Assembly: GCF_018861295.1 (NCBI RefSeq)
Contig: NZ_JAHLDM010000004.1
Location: forward strand, 62,001-126,000
Reading direction: 5' to 3'
Length of the DNA: 64,000 nt
From: Clostridium_AD estertheticum_D
GTDB taxonomy: Bacteria > Bacillota > Clostridia > Clostridiales > Clostridiaceae
Shown: piece by piece, positions 1-8,790 of the stretch
Position numbering within the stretch: the stretch's first letter is position 1
Layout: each line of letters opens with the position of its first letter
Notes under the pieces: generated by a model
Seen by the model: the letters and a program-made list of their open reading frames with translations, nothing else
What the model was told of the DNA's origin: nothing
The model's database searches: none
Made by a program: the position numbers and the translations under genes

Positions 1-1775
1 GGGCAAGGACTATCGTTCGCGAATTCTCTGAGGATCCCGAAAAGATGCTCATCTTAGTTGATCCCCGCCTTTCGGAGACAGCCAGAATGGCAGATATGCA
101 TGTTGCTCCGCACCTTGGCTCGGACGCTTTGCTTATTCGTGCGATGATAGCGCTTATCCTTCGGGAGGGCTGGCAGCATCAAGATTACTTGGATGAACAT
201 GCTCTGGATTTCGACAAGGTTAAGCCGTGGTTTACAAATGTTGATATAGAGGAATCTTGCCGCATATGTCAGATCCCGTATGAAGAGGTAAAAAAATTAT
301 GTAGAATTTTAACAACCCGTAAATGGGGACTGCATATGGATTTAGGTATATCAATGGGACGTCACAATACGCTGTCGCCTTACCTACTTATCGTTATGAT
401 GAGTGTCTGCGGAGTGCTCTGTGTTCCCGGTGGCTGCGTCGTGCAAGAAATAATGTTCGACCAAGGTCTTGGTACTGACGATCATGACCAAACGGTATGG
501 AGAACATTAGAGTCGAACTATGCGCCGGTCAAAGGATCTTTTCCTGTGGGTTGCCTACCAGAGGAGATTTTGAGCGATCATCCGAAACATTTGCGTTCAC
601 TGGTTGTGGCGATGAGTAATCCAATACGTTCCTACCCAGATACAAACTTGATGGAAAAAGCTCTTAACAATCTTGATCTTTTAGTTGTTATGGAAACTTG
701 CATGAGTGAAACAGCAAGGATTGCGGATTACATTCTGCCTGAGACTACCGCATATGAAGGCTATGATTTCTGCGCTTTCCAATATAGCTGGCCTAAGACT
801 ATCTGCCACTTAAAGCACCCGGTGCTGAAACCAGAGGGAGAGCGCCTTGAGGGTGGCGAGATATGGATGAGAATGGCCGATGCCATGGGCCTTATCCCCC
901 AAATTCCGGAGAGTCTCTACAAAGCGGCAAAAAATGCTGTGGCTACCGGAGACCGCATAAAGTATTTGAAAAAGCTTATGTTGTTTGTTGTCAAGAAGAA
1001 ATTGTCCGCTGATGTTCTGCCGATGATTATCGCTAAAACCCTGGGCAAAGCAATGGGATCCGTAGCCTGTTCTTTGACGTGGGCAGCCACGATAACTTCT
1101 CCCTTGGCTGGCACCGGCCAGATCGAGCGTGCAGGCCACAAACCAAAAAATACTCACAGGATAATGCAGGTAATACCAAAGCTTAAAGATATTTGCCTGT
1201 TGGATGCTGTTTTTCAGGAAATTATGGATCACCCTGAGGGGATAGTATTCGGTATTGCCGATAATGAAAACTTCCACAGAATTGCGCATTCCGACGGAAA
1301 GATACATTTGTTTAATGAAGATATTAATGAATATATTAAGAGAATTACACCTGAAAAGGAAGATATGGCACTTACGACCAAAGTAGAGTTCCCGCTTGTA
1401 CTGAGCTCCGGCAGGCACACAGACGCTGGAGTCAACAACGTAATGAGAAACCCCAGAACAAATAAATATCGTAATCCCTGTGTAATTGCAATGAATCCCG
1501 AAGACGGAGCAGAGCTTGGTATAAAGGATGGCCAGAAGGTTAGGATAACGACTCAATCTGGTTCAGTAGAAATAGAAACGGAATTTACTTATCAGACATG
1601 TAAAGGCTATATTCTCGTTCCTCATCATTTTGGCTTAGAATTTAATGGGAAAAAATATGGCATTTCCGCAAACACCCTGCTACCTGCAAAGCATATGGAT
1701 GAGATGACAGGGGACCCAATAGCACGGTATGTGCCGTGCCGAGTAGAAGCAATATTAGGAGGTAGCGAATCATGA
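1..1775 (+). CDS. Molybdopterin-dependent oxidoreductase, catalytic subunit (5' end outside window)
   Basis: The reading frame is open to the first base of the window, so the N-terminus (Fe-S domain and first part of the cofactor domain) is missing; about 590 residues remain. From the first residues on it aligns closely with the full-length paralogue at 11812-14052, sharing the VDPRLSETARMADMH block that follows the cofactor-binding region. The last ~130 residues form the molybdopterin-dinucleotide-binding domain, including the SSGRHTD and MRNP segments. The DMSO-reductase superfamily does oxo-transfer, dehydroxylation, hydration or dehydrogenation, and the substrate cannot be read here. Its stop overlaps the next start (ATGA), so it is translationally coupled to two Fe-S subunits that probably carry its electrons. 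Acetylene-hydratase or catechol-dehydroxylase-like members are possible relatives, but that is inference. Confidence 0.93.
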   Translation, partial: ARTIVREFSEDPEKMLILVDPRLSETARMADMHVAPHLGSDALLIRAMIALILREGWQHQDYLDEHALDFDKVKPWFTNVDIEESCRICQIPYEEVKKLCRILTTRKWGLHMDLGISMGRHNTLSPYLLIVMMSVCGVLCVPGGCVVQEIMFDQGLGTDDHDQTVWRTLESNYAPVKGSFPVGCLPEEILSDHPKHLRSLVVAMSNPIRSYPDTNLMEKALNNLDLLVVMETCMSETARIADYILPETTAYEGYDFCAFQYSWPKTICHLKHPVLKPEGERLEGGEIWMRMADAMGLIPQIPESLYKAAKNAVATGDRIKYLKKLMLFVVKKKLSADVLPMIIAKTLGKAMGSVACSLTWAATITSPLAGTGQIERAGHKPKNTHRIMQVIPKLKDICLLDAVFQEIMDHPEGIVFGIADNENFHRIAHSDGKIHLFNEDINEYIKRITPEKEDMALTTKVEFPLVLSSGRHTDAGVNNVMRNPRTNKYRNPCVIAMNPEDGAELGIKDGQKVRITTQSGSVEIETEFTYQTCKGYILVPHHFGLEFNGKKYGISANTLLPAKHMDEMTGDPIARYVPCRVEAILGGSES

Positions 1776-2326
1776 ATACAAAATATAAAGTAACATTGAG
1801 CGGCGATGTTGTCAATAAAGAATGCTTTGAAGTGCCGACGAACACCTTACTACGGGATATCGTCTTTGGACTGGGCGGCGGTGTAGTAAACGGACGCAAG
1901 CTCAAAGCTGTTCAAGTCGGAGGAAATTCGTGCAGTTTTTTAACGCCTGATCAGCTTAATACTCCTGTTGACTTCGAATCCATGAGAGCAATTGGCGGTG
2001 CACTTGGTTCAGGCGCGGTACTCGTCATCGACGACAGCCATAATATGGTTGATATGCTGGTGGGTATTACTCATTTTTTCAAACATGAATCCTGCGGTAA
2101 ATGTGTTGCGTGCCGTGAAGGGACGCTCAGAGTGGCGCAGTTGACAGAAAAGATAGCTGACGGAAAAGGTACAGTGAAAGATATGCAACAGATCCGCGAG
2201 CTGTCTGAGTATATGGGTAAGACATGCTTCTGCCCGCTGGGACAAGGAGCCACAACAGCAATAATCAGTGCAATGAATTTATTCCCAGATGATTTTAGTG
2301 TTATCCTAAGCACTCAGGAGGTATGA
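1772..2326 (+). CDS. NuoF-like Fe-S electron-transfer subunit lacking the flavin/NADH domain
   Basis: This 184-residue protein corresponds to the C-terminal half of NuoF/HydB-type subunits: a SLBB-like segment (about residues 1-75) followed by the 4Fe-4S domain with the ESCGKCVACREGT motif near residue 110 and the matching distal cysteine in TCFCPLG. The Rossmann-like FMN/NADH-binding domain that makes NuoF a dehydrogenase is absent, so it should relay electrons and not oxidise NADH itself. It overlaps the oxidoreductase stop by 4 bp and ends 4 bp before the next subunit, so the three form one complex-encoding operon. Flavin-less NuoF-like subunits occur in other clostridial multi-subunit redox enzymes. 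Confidence 0.9.
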   Translation: MNTKYKVTLSGDVVNKECFEVPTNTLLRDIVFGLGGGVVNGRKLKAVQVGGNSCSFLTPDQLNTPVDFESMRAIGGALGSGAVLVIDDSHNMVDMLVGITHFFKHESCGKCVACREGTLRVAQLTEKIADGKGTVKDMQQIRELSEYMGKTCFCPLGQGATTAIISAMNLFPDDFSVILSTQEV

Positions 2327-2330
2327 TAAA

Positions 2331-3812
2331 ATGGAATTTGTGAATGTAACAATCAATGACAAGCTGTTGTCAGTTCCCAAGGGAATCACCATTCTGGCTG
2401 CAGCGGTATCAGGCGGTATCAGAATTCCAACCCTCTGTACCATAAAAATGCTCAATCCCAGAGCGAACTGCGGTATATGCGTGGTCGAAGTTGAGGGTGG
2501 CAGAACCTACAAACCTGCCTGCGTTACGAGAGTGTCCGAAGGTATGGTAGTCAGGACTGATACTCCAGCACTCCGCAAGAGCAGAAAGACAACGCTCGAA
2601 CTTCTTCTATCCCGTCATGCTGTAGATTGCCACCACTGCTTGAGAATTGGTAGCAGCAAATGCGAAGATCTGGATCCGAAGTTTTGCGAGATGTGCTTCT
2701 TCTGTGACTGTGTACGAGACGGATTCTGTGAGCTACAGACATTGGCACGTGAGTACAAGGTAGATGCCTTGCCATATGAGATGGAGCCATACAAGTATGA
2801 AATTGATAGTTCCACAGGCTCTATAGTACGTAACCCCAACAAATGTATCAAATGCAGACGCTGCTCAGATATCTGCAATTCAGTGCAGACAGTACATGCC
2901 TTGAACGTTATTAACCGTGGATCTGAAATTATGGTTACTACAGAAGGTCAAAAAAGACATGCTGACAGTTCATGCGTTCAGTGCGGAAGATGCGTGCAGT
3001 CATGCCCGACAGGTGCGTTGTTTTTTAAGGAACATATTGACGCACTTCTGTACAACACACACAATTATGACATTACTACGATTGCCCAGATTTCTTCAGA
3101 CGTTTTGGAAGAGCTTTCCACTTTATTTAAATTTGGCTCCTCTGAGCTTGATATTCGAATTGTAGCTGCAGGACTACGCAAAATTGGAGTCGACTATGTT
3201 GTAACAGATGATTTCGCTTCAGCGAAAGCTATAAATGCAGCCGCATCGGCACTGGCCGATAAAATTAAACGTGACAAGAAGAGCCCTATTATCATTACAG
3301 ATAGCTATGCGGCGGCTAAGTTCATGAAGCATAATTTTGCCGATTTTTCAGAGCTTTTACTTAATTATGCATCACCTCAGCAAGAGTTCGGAAAATATGC
3401 GAAGACAGTTTTCGCGGCTGAAAAGCAGCTTGGAACTAAAAATATCCGCACGATCTCAATTGTTTCAGATAACGAAAACGCAGCAGAAGCAGTGGAAAAC
3501 GGAAGTGTTGATTTCGTTGTCAACGCCAGAGAGCTATACCGTATATTCCTGAGAACAGGCGTTAATCCAAAGAGGATTCATCCATCTGAGCTTGATAGTT
3601 TTGGATCGATTGAAAACTCTTATGTGCAGTTCGGAAAGCTGTTCGCCCCTGTTACCTGGGAAGTCGGCAACAATACCGAAAAATTAGATCTGTATATTGG
3701 TAACACCAACGTTAAAGCAGCAGTTGCAAAAAATCTTGGGCAGGTTCGTGAACTACTGACAGAAGTCAAAAACGGCATTTCACCTTACAATGTTGTAAGG
3801 ATAAATGCCTAA
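2331..3812 (+). CDS. NuoG/[FeFe]-hydrogenase-like Fe-S subunit with a degenerate H-cluster domain
   Basis: 493 residues. Domains in order: plant-type 2Fe-2S ferredoxin (C36, C47, C50, C64); a NuoG-type His-ligated cluster region (H96, C100, C103, C111) with a run of extra cysteines after it; two 4Fe-4S ferredoxin motifs (CIKCRRCSDIC and CVQCGRCVQSCP, about residues 178-230); then ~260 residues resembling the large [FeFe]-hydrogenase domain. In that last domain the cysteines that hold the H-cluster are gone: where TSCCPGW is expected there is TDSYAAA, and where MPCTAKK is expected there is VSDNENA. It should therefore be an electron-wiring and scaffold subunit, not a hydrogenase. The start has a good AGGAGG site. 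It probably links an external donor to the molybdoenzyme upstream. Confidence 0.9.
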   Translation: MEFVNVTINDKLLSVPKGITILAAAVSGGIRIPTLCTIKMLNPRANCGICVVEVEGGRTYKPACVTRVSEGMVVRTDTPALRKSRKTTLELLLSRHAVDCHHCLRIGSSKCEDLDPKFCEMCFFCDCVRDGFCELQTLAREYKVDALPYEMEPYKYEIDSSTGSIVRNPNKCIKCRRCSDICNSVQTVHALNVINRGSEIMVTTEGQKRHADSSCVQCGRCVQSCPTGALFFKEHIDALLYNTHNYDITTIAQISSDVLEELSTLFKFGSSELDIRIVAAGLRKIGVDYVVTDDFASAKAINAAASALADKIKRDKKSPIIITDSYAAAKFMKHNFADFSELLLNYASPQQEFGKYAKTVFAAEKQLGTKNIRTISIVSDNENAAEAVENGSVDFVVNARELYRIFLRTGVNPKRIHPSELDSFGSIENSYVQFGKLFAPVTWEVGNNTEKLDLYIGNTNVKAAVAKNLGQVRELLTEVKNGISPYNVVRINA

Positions 3813-3982
3813 TTGCCTTCATCATAATTATTGATTAAAATGATTATGAACTTTGAGCTGCATTCAGCGCCAATGTGCCACTGGGAAAGGCCGTAATGCG
3901 CGTAGTACCCTAGATTAGCACCTAAAGAGTGGCAATCAATCGATCAGCAAGTAGAATATCCATTATACTAGGAGGGATAGGT

Positions 3983-4663
3983 ATGGATCGCAAAACAAAA
4001 GAGTTTTCCACGTCGGATACATGGTTGTCTGAGAAGGACACGACGAAAATTGCAGCCGCTATTCTTGCTGGAGGACAGAGTCGCCGCATGGGTACCGATA
4101 AAAGAAAGCTGCTTCTGGGAGGAAAGACCCTTCAAGAGCTGGCAGCGAAAAAACTTTCCCTTTTTTCTGAACGATATTTCTCGGTTGCTGATGATATTGA
4201 CCAACCTCTACCAGGCTTTGTAAATATTCTGGATCAAGCAACCGAATGTGGGCCATTATCTGGAATGGTGTCTGTAATGGAAAAAACAGAGGCGGAGTGG
4301 GTAATTTTTATTCCATGCGACATGCCGATGGTGCCACAAAAGCTTTTAGAGTTTATTTTGAGCTATCGCAGTATGGAAAACGATGCTCTGATCCTGACTG
4401 GAAATGGAAGGGCTTTTCCTGTGTTATCGGCTTTCAGGCGTGCAGCAGCACTGCCTATCATGCGAAAGGCCATCCAAGAGAAGCGTCTTACACTTTTTCG
4501 ATTAATAGAGAAAGAACTTCTGCCGCTATATATACCCGCAGAAAGGTTTCCAGGTTTTAAACCAATAATGCTTCAAAACATAAATACACCAGAGGACTAC
4601 AATCACATTCTTTCAGCCTCAGACCTGATATGGCGCCAGTGTACAAAGTTCTCAAACAGGTAG
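3983..4663 (+). CDS. mobA: Molybdenum cofactor guanylyltransferase MobA
   Basis: MobA transfers GMP from GTP to molybdopterin to make the guanine dinucleotide form of the cofactor used by DMSO-reductase-type enzymes. The nucleotidyltransferase signature LAGGQSRRMGTDK lies near residue 30, and CDMP supplies the metal-binding aspartate. An in-frame start exists upstream at 3929, but ATG 3983 follows GGAGGGA by 7 bp and gives a normal 226-residue MobA. It lies 170 bp downstream of the Fe-S subunit gene and heads the cofactor block, so the cofactor machinery sits with the enzyme that needs it. The C-terminal ~20 residues are less typical. Confidence 0.93.
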   Translation: MDRKTKEFSTSDTWLSEKDTTKIAAAILAGGQSRRMGTDKRKLLLGGKTLQELAAKKLSLFSERYFSVADDIDQPLPGFVNILDQATECGPLSGMVSVMEKTEAEWVIFIPCDMPMVPQKLLEFILSYRSMENDALILTGNGRAFPVLSAFRRAAALPIMRKAIQEKRLTLFRLIEKELLPLYIPAERFPGFKPIMLQNINTPEDYNHILSASDLIWRQCTKFSNR

Positions 4664-4713
4664 TATGGAGCACCACCTTCTATCTACTATAAGCAAGGAG
4701 ATTAGATAAATCA

Positions 4714-5235
4714 ATGAAAAAAGAATACAAAAAGTCGCCTATAATTACCTTTGTCGCAAATTCCGGAACCGGAAAGACTACAATTCTCGAAAAATTGATT
4801 CCCCTTTTAAAAAAACGAGGATTGATTATTGCTGTAATTAAACACGATGCCCATCGGTTTGAGATCGATTATCCCGGCAAGGACAGCTATCGCTTTGCAC
4901 AGTCCGGTGCTGATGTAGTGGCTATTTCCTCGGCTGAGAAGGTTGCGTTCATCGAAAAATGCCGTCATAAGCTGACAATTGAGGAAGTAATTGACCGTTT
5001 GCCTCCAGTAGATTTGATCTTAACCGAGGGATATAAGAAAAGTGTATATCCGAAAATCGAGATTCACCGCCGCGCAGTTAGCTCATCTACGCTTCTTTGC
5101 AGGCCAGATGAGTGCTTAGCTGTTATGACTGACGAGATGCTTGATATTTCAATTCCTTGCTTTTCTTTAGATGATATTGACTTACTCGCTGAACTGATTT
5201 ACGAGTACACTATGAATTATATAGCTGAGGAATGA
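4714..5235 (+). CDS. mobB: Molybdopterin-guanine dinucleotide biosynthesis protein MobB
   Basis: A 173-residue P-loop GTPase-like protein. The Walker A stretch ANSGTGKTT is at residues 15-23; the Asp/His stretch KHDAHRFEIDYPGKDS and the segment LILTEGYK are typical of MobB. MobB assists MobA in forming or delivering the dinucleotide cofactor and is not strictly essential in the organisms studied. It follows mobA by 50 bp with an AAGGAG site. It is the last gene before the riboswitch, so mobA-mobB and moeA onward may be controlled separately. Confidence 0.92.
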   Translation: MKKEYKKSPIITFVANSGTGKTTILEKLIPLLKKRGLIIAVIKHDAHRFEIDYPGKDSYRFAQSGADVVAISSAEKVAFIEKCRHKLTIEEVIDRLPPVDLILTEGYKKSVYPKIEIHRRAVSSSTLLCRPDECLAVMTDEMLDISIPCFSLDDIDLLAELIYEYTMNYIAEE

Positions 5236-5288
5236 TGTTACGATTAACTAACAACAAAATTGTTATAGAAAACAAAACAATATGAATA

Positions 5289-5411
5289 TTTTCTCCGAGT
5301 CCGGCGCGCTAAAAGCAATCATGCGGTCCGGTCCGAAACCAAATCAATTCGGTTAGGTTTCTAGGTGACGGTGGAAACGCCGGTGCCTTCCATCTTTGAA
5401 AAGGAGAGCTA
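5289..5411 (+). promoter_or_regulatory. Moco/Tuco-type riboswitch aptamer ahead of moeA
   Basis: The 270-bp gap before moeA folds as the known molybdenum-cofactor RNA motif. A closing stem pairs TTCTCC (5291-5296) with GGAGAG (5403-5408). Inside it, GAAACC pairs with GGTTTC, and a hairpin CGGTG-GAAA-CGCCG has a GNRA tetraloop and is followed by the characteristic GCCTTCCATC segment. Downstream, 5430-5490 holds short inverted repeats, a CTCTG/CAGAG stem and a T6 run directly before the moeA ribosome binding site, a plausible expression platform. Moco riboswitches are known to lie ahead of cofactor synthesis and molybdoenzyme genes. The gene context agrees; the off/on mode is not determined. 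Confidence 0.83.
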
Positions 5412-5504
5412 CTATTCTGGAATTTAATACTCCCGGAGTCTGTTGTTCTGGAACGCTCTGTCCTTTCAAAGCAGAGGAGAGTTTTTTAGGAGGTATTACA
5501 ATAT

Positions 5505-6722
5505 ATGAAACATAATTTAGATTTTGAGTATGGCCGAGATCTTTTAATCAATCTGTGCACCACTCTTCCTACCGAGGAGATTTCCATTTCTGAGTCGGTT
5601 GACCGGGTGCTAGCCGAGGATACTAGGGCTGTTACAGATGTTCCCCCTTTTGACCGTTCACCATATGATGGCTATGCTTTTTTTGCGTCAGATACTACTT
5701 ATGCTTCCCAAGATAGGCCAGTAACTTTGCGTATTTTAGAAGAGGTTGCAGCTGGGAGCGTTCCTACTCAGTCGGTTGTGGGGGGGACAGCTATAAAAAT
5801 CTTGACTGGCGCACCTGTACCTATAGGTGCTGATGCCATCGTGAAATATGAGGATACTAATTTTAGTAAAGACGAAGTAACTTTATATGGCTCAGTTTCA
5901 GTGGGGTCTAACATAGTGCCAGCTGGAGAAGACGTTAAGGCAGGAGATCTACTGGCTGAAAAGGGGACGGTTATTGATCCCTCCTTAGTGGGAGTACTAG
6001 CCGCACAGGGAATTTTAACGCCATTGGTTTATCGTCAACCAATGATTGGAATCCTTTCAACAGGCAACGAGCTATTAAACGCCGAAGATGCACCTTCTTT
6101 AGGTAAAATCCATGACATAAACCGCTATGCATTGGAGGCTGCGTGCCTGCATGCGGGAGCTTTACCTGTCTTTTTAGGATGCGCAAAGGATATAGAGGAA
6201 GACATTCGATTCGTAATAGAAAAGGGACTCGATTCCTGTGATATGATCATCAGTACCGGGGGTGTTTGTGTTGGAGACTATGACAGAACGCCAGCCGCTC
6301 TCGAATTTTTGGGAGCTGAAATTTTGGTACGTGATTTGTTTCTAAAGCCTGGCGGTGCCTGCATTTATGCTCGCAAGGGTGGAAAGATGATTTGTTGTCT
6401 GTCTGGAAATACAGCATCTTCTATGACAAACTTTTATGCAGTTACCATACCTCTTATTCGTAAGCTTTCGGGTCATTCACGTACTGTCTCTGTCACTACA
6501 TATATCACACTTGCGAATGACTTTCCAAAAAGAAGTCCTAAAACTCGATTACTAAGAGGAAAATTGGAACTTGATAGTGGACAGATTAGGATGCGAATAC
6601 CGGAGAACCAGAAAAATGGAGTTCTTCATTCTATGATTGGTTGTAATGTACTAGCTGTTGTACCTGCTGGTTCTCAAGCTTTGGCAAAGGGAACTGTCCT
6701 AAAAGCCTATTTAATAGATTAG
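5505..6722 (+). CDS. moeA: Molybdopterin molybdenumtransferase MoeA
   Basis: MoeA inserts molybdate into (adenylylated) molybdopterin. The 405-residue length is standard. Domains: the MoeA N-terminal/linker region with PPFDRSPYDGYA near residue 48, the central MoCF molybdopterin-binding domain with STGNEL and ISTGGVCVGDYD (about residues 185-265), and the C-terminal beta-barrel domain. ATG 5505 is preceded by AGGAGG at good spacing and directly follows the riboswitch, so this is the first gene under its control. The next gene also has a MoCF domain and starts 19 bp later. Confidence 0.95.
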   Translation: MKHNLDFEYGRDLLINLCTTLPTEEISISESVDRVLAEDTRAVTDVPPFDRSPYDGYAFFASDTTYASQDRPVTLRILEEVAAGSVPTQSVVGGTAIKILTGAPVPIGADAIVKYEDTNFSKDEVTLYGSVSVGSNIVPAGEDVKAGDLLAEKGTVIDPSLVGVLAAQGILTPLVYRQPMIGILSTGNELLNAEDAPSLGKIHDINRYALEAACLHAGALPVFLGCAKDIEEDIRFVIEKGLDSCDMIISTGGVCVGDYDRTPAALEFLGAEILVRDLFLKPGGACIYARKGGKMICCLSGNTASSMTNFYAVTIPLIRKLSGHSRTVSVTTYITLANDFPKRSPKTRLLRGKLELDSGQIRMRIPENQKNGVLHSMIGCNVLAVVPAGSQALAKGTVLKAYLID

Positions 6723-6741
6723 ATCATCGGAGGTGTTCCTT

Positions 6742-7764
6742 ATGAAAAAAATTGCTGTTGAACAATCGGTGGGGAAAATATTATGCCATGACATTACTGC
6801 TGTGAGAGATGGGTTTAAAGGTCGTGCATTCGCCAGAGGTCATGTAATTAAGCAAGAGGACATTCCCAACCTTTTAGACATGGGGAAAAAATATATTTTT
6901 ATTTGGGAGGATCAGGAGAACGAAATTCATGAGGATGATGCTGCGCTGAGACTCGCTTCTATGGCTCCGGTCAAAGGAACTTTTTATTCTGGACCATATG
7001 AAGGGAAAATGACCCTTACAGCGGCTGTCAAAGGGCAGTTTCGGGTAAACAAGACTCTGTTGAGTAAGCTCAATACGATCGGGGACATAACGATTACCAC
7101 CCTGCCCGATCATTTTAGAGTTGAACCGGATATGAAGTTGGCTGGTCTGCGTATCGTACCACTCACTACTGAAAAGAAGCAGATTGAGCAGGCAGAGGTT
7201 ATTTGTGCTCAAAGTCCGATTCCACTTTTTACTATAAAACCTTATCAAAAATTGAAGGTTGGAATTATCATCACCGGATCAGAGATTTTCAATGGTCGGA
7301 TAAAAGATCGCTTTGAGCCACTTATTCGAAAAAAACTCAGTTATTTCGAAGCGGATATTTTGGATATTGTTATCTGTGATGATATTCCAGATATGCTTCA
7401 GTCTATAGCATCTACTTTTATTCGAAAAGACGTAGACCTTCTAATATTTACCGGAGGTATGTCAGTCGATCCGGATGATATTACGCCAACTGTTATGCGT
7501 GCAACTGGAGCAGAGGTCATCACGCATGGGGTTCCTATTCAGCCAGGCAATATGTTTATGCTGGCGTATCTTGGTAATACTGCCCTGATTGGAGTTCCAA
7601 GTGCTGCAATCCAACACTCCACAACAATTTTGGATGTGGTTTTACCACAACTTTTTACTGGAGAACGCTTTTATAAGGCAGATTTTGTGGCCATGGCTGA
7701 GGGAGGCTCTTGTCTTGGTTGCGAAATTTGTCACTATCCGATTTGTACTTTTGGGCGTTACTAA
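6742..7764 (+). CDS. Molybdopterin-binding (MoCF-domain) protein
   Basis: 340 residues. The C-terminal half contains a MogA/MoaB/MoeA-like molybdopterin-binding fold with GIIITGSEIFNG (about residue 175) and FTGGMSVDPDD (about residue 235). The N-terminal ~150 residues are unlike MoeA. The protein ends with a small cysteine cluster (CLGCEICHYPIC) that could bind metal. A GTG 9 bp upstream lies inside the CGGAGG ribosome binding site, so ATG 6742 is the start. Such proteins often accompany molybdoenzymes in Clostridia. By family it probably handles molybdopterin adenylylation (MogA-like step), but the exact reaction is inference. Confidence 0.85.
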   Translation: MKKIAVEQSVGKILCHDITAVRDGFKGRAFARGHVIKQEDIPNLLDMGKKYIFIWEDQENEIHEDDAALRLASMAPVKGTFYSGPYEGKMTLTAAVKGQFRVNKTLLSKLNTIGDITITTLPDHFRVEPDMKLAGLRIVPLTTEKKQIEQAEVICAQSPIPLFTIKPYQKLKVGIIITGSEIFNGRIKDRFEPLIRKKLSYFEADILDIVICDDIPDMLQSIASTFIRKDVDLLIFTGGMSVDPDDITPTVMRATGAEVITHGVPIQPGNMFMLAYLGNTALIGVPSAAIQHSTTILDVVLPQLFTGERFYKADFVAMAEGGSCLGCEICHYPICTFGRY

Positions 7765-7831
7765 AAGAAAATAAAAAATACATGTCTATGCATAAGTCAT
7801 GGACTTAAAATATAGATGAGGAGATACTGTT

Positions 7832-8786
7832 ATGAAAGATAGATTTAGCCGTGAAATTACATATCTACGCATTTCTGTTACCGATCTATGCAATCTACGC
7901 TGCGTCTACTGTATGCCAGAAGAGGAAGTTCCGAAACTGAGGAACTCTGATCTTTTGAGTTTCGAAGACATTGTGGAGATTGTTCAGATGGCTGCGGAGC
8001 TTGGTATTCAAAAAATTTCGGATTACTGGTGGTGAGCCGTTAACCAAACCAGGCATTGTGAATTTGTGTAGGGAAATTGCTGATGTTTCAGGTATTAATG
8101 AGGTCAGCATGACAACGAATGGCATTCTTCTTCCTACAATGGCGATGGACTTGAAAAAGGCAGGAATTTCCCGGGTTAATATCAGCCTCGATACGCTTAA
8201 CCCTCAAAAATATCGTAATATAACTCGCAAGGGCCATTTTGAGGAAGTAATTAATGGTATTCGTGCTGCAGAGGACGCTGGAATGTATCCAATTAAACTA
8301 AATACGGTTTTAATTGGAGGCTACAACGATGACGAAATTGAGGATTTTGTGGAAATTACCAAAACAAAAGATATTGAGATTCGCTTTATCGAACTGATGC
8401 CCATAGGAGAAGGTGCTAATTTCCACTCTGAAGCCTTTATTCCTGCTGAAACCATTTTGCAGCGGGTTCCGGAGCTTGAACCTATGTCTCATCGCGAAGG
8501 GGTAGTACGCCTCTACCGTCTGCCGAATGGAAAAGGACGTGTAGGGTTAATCAGTCCCATAAGTCAACATTTTTGCAGCAGTTGTAACAGGGTACGGCTG
8601 ACAGCAGATGGAAGATTGAAACCATGCCTGCATTCCTCACAGGAAATACCTCTGAAAGGACTTAGAGGAAAAGAATTGCGGCAGGCCATCTGCCAGGCGA
8701 TTTTGGAAAAGCCATTGAAACACGAACTATTATCCCCTGCTTTCCCAAGTCAAGCAGGTCGTTGTATGAATGAGATTGGAGGATAA
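7832..8786 (+). pseudogene. moaA: GTP 3',8-cyclase MoaA, interrupted by a frameshift
   Basis: MoaA is the radical-SAM enzyme that starts molybdopterin synthesis from GTP. The N-terminal part has the radical-SAM cluster CNLRCVYCMP; the C-terminal part has the second cluster CSSCNRVRLTADGRLKPC and the usual end NEIGG. Frame 1 runs 7832-8035 and reads into a stop (…SDYWW). The sequence resumes one base further along at 8016 with FRITGGEPL, the SAM-binding GGE motif. The break is in an A6 run at 8010-8015; removing one A restores a full-length protein of about 317 residues. It may be a recent null mutation, a sequencing error or, less likely, +1 frameshifting. Confidence 0.88.
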
Positions 8787-8790
8787 AATT

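Noticed and set aside
810..1556. Long antisense ORF (248 codons) opposite the first molybdoenzyme
   Set aside because: It overlaps a strongly conserved gene, has no ribosome binding site and a cysteine-rich, non-family sequence typical of the antisense shadow of a GC-richer gene.
2331..3812. Active [FeFe] hydrogenase
   Set aside because: The H-cluster cysteine motifs are absent, so hydrogen chemistry is not supported.
8005..8020. Programmed ribosomal frameshift in moaA
   Set aside because: Joining the frames needs a +1 shift. The A6 run is not a canonical +1 site, no stimulatory structure is evident, and moaA is not known to be frameshifted; a mutation or sequence error is simpler.
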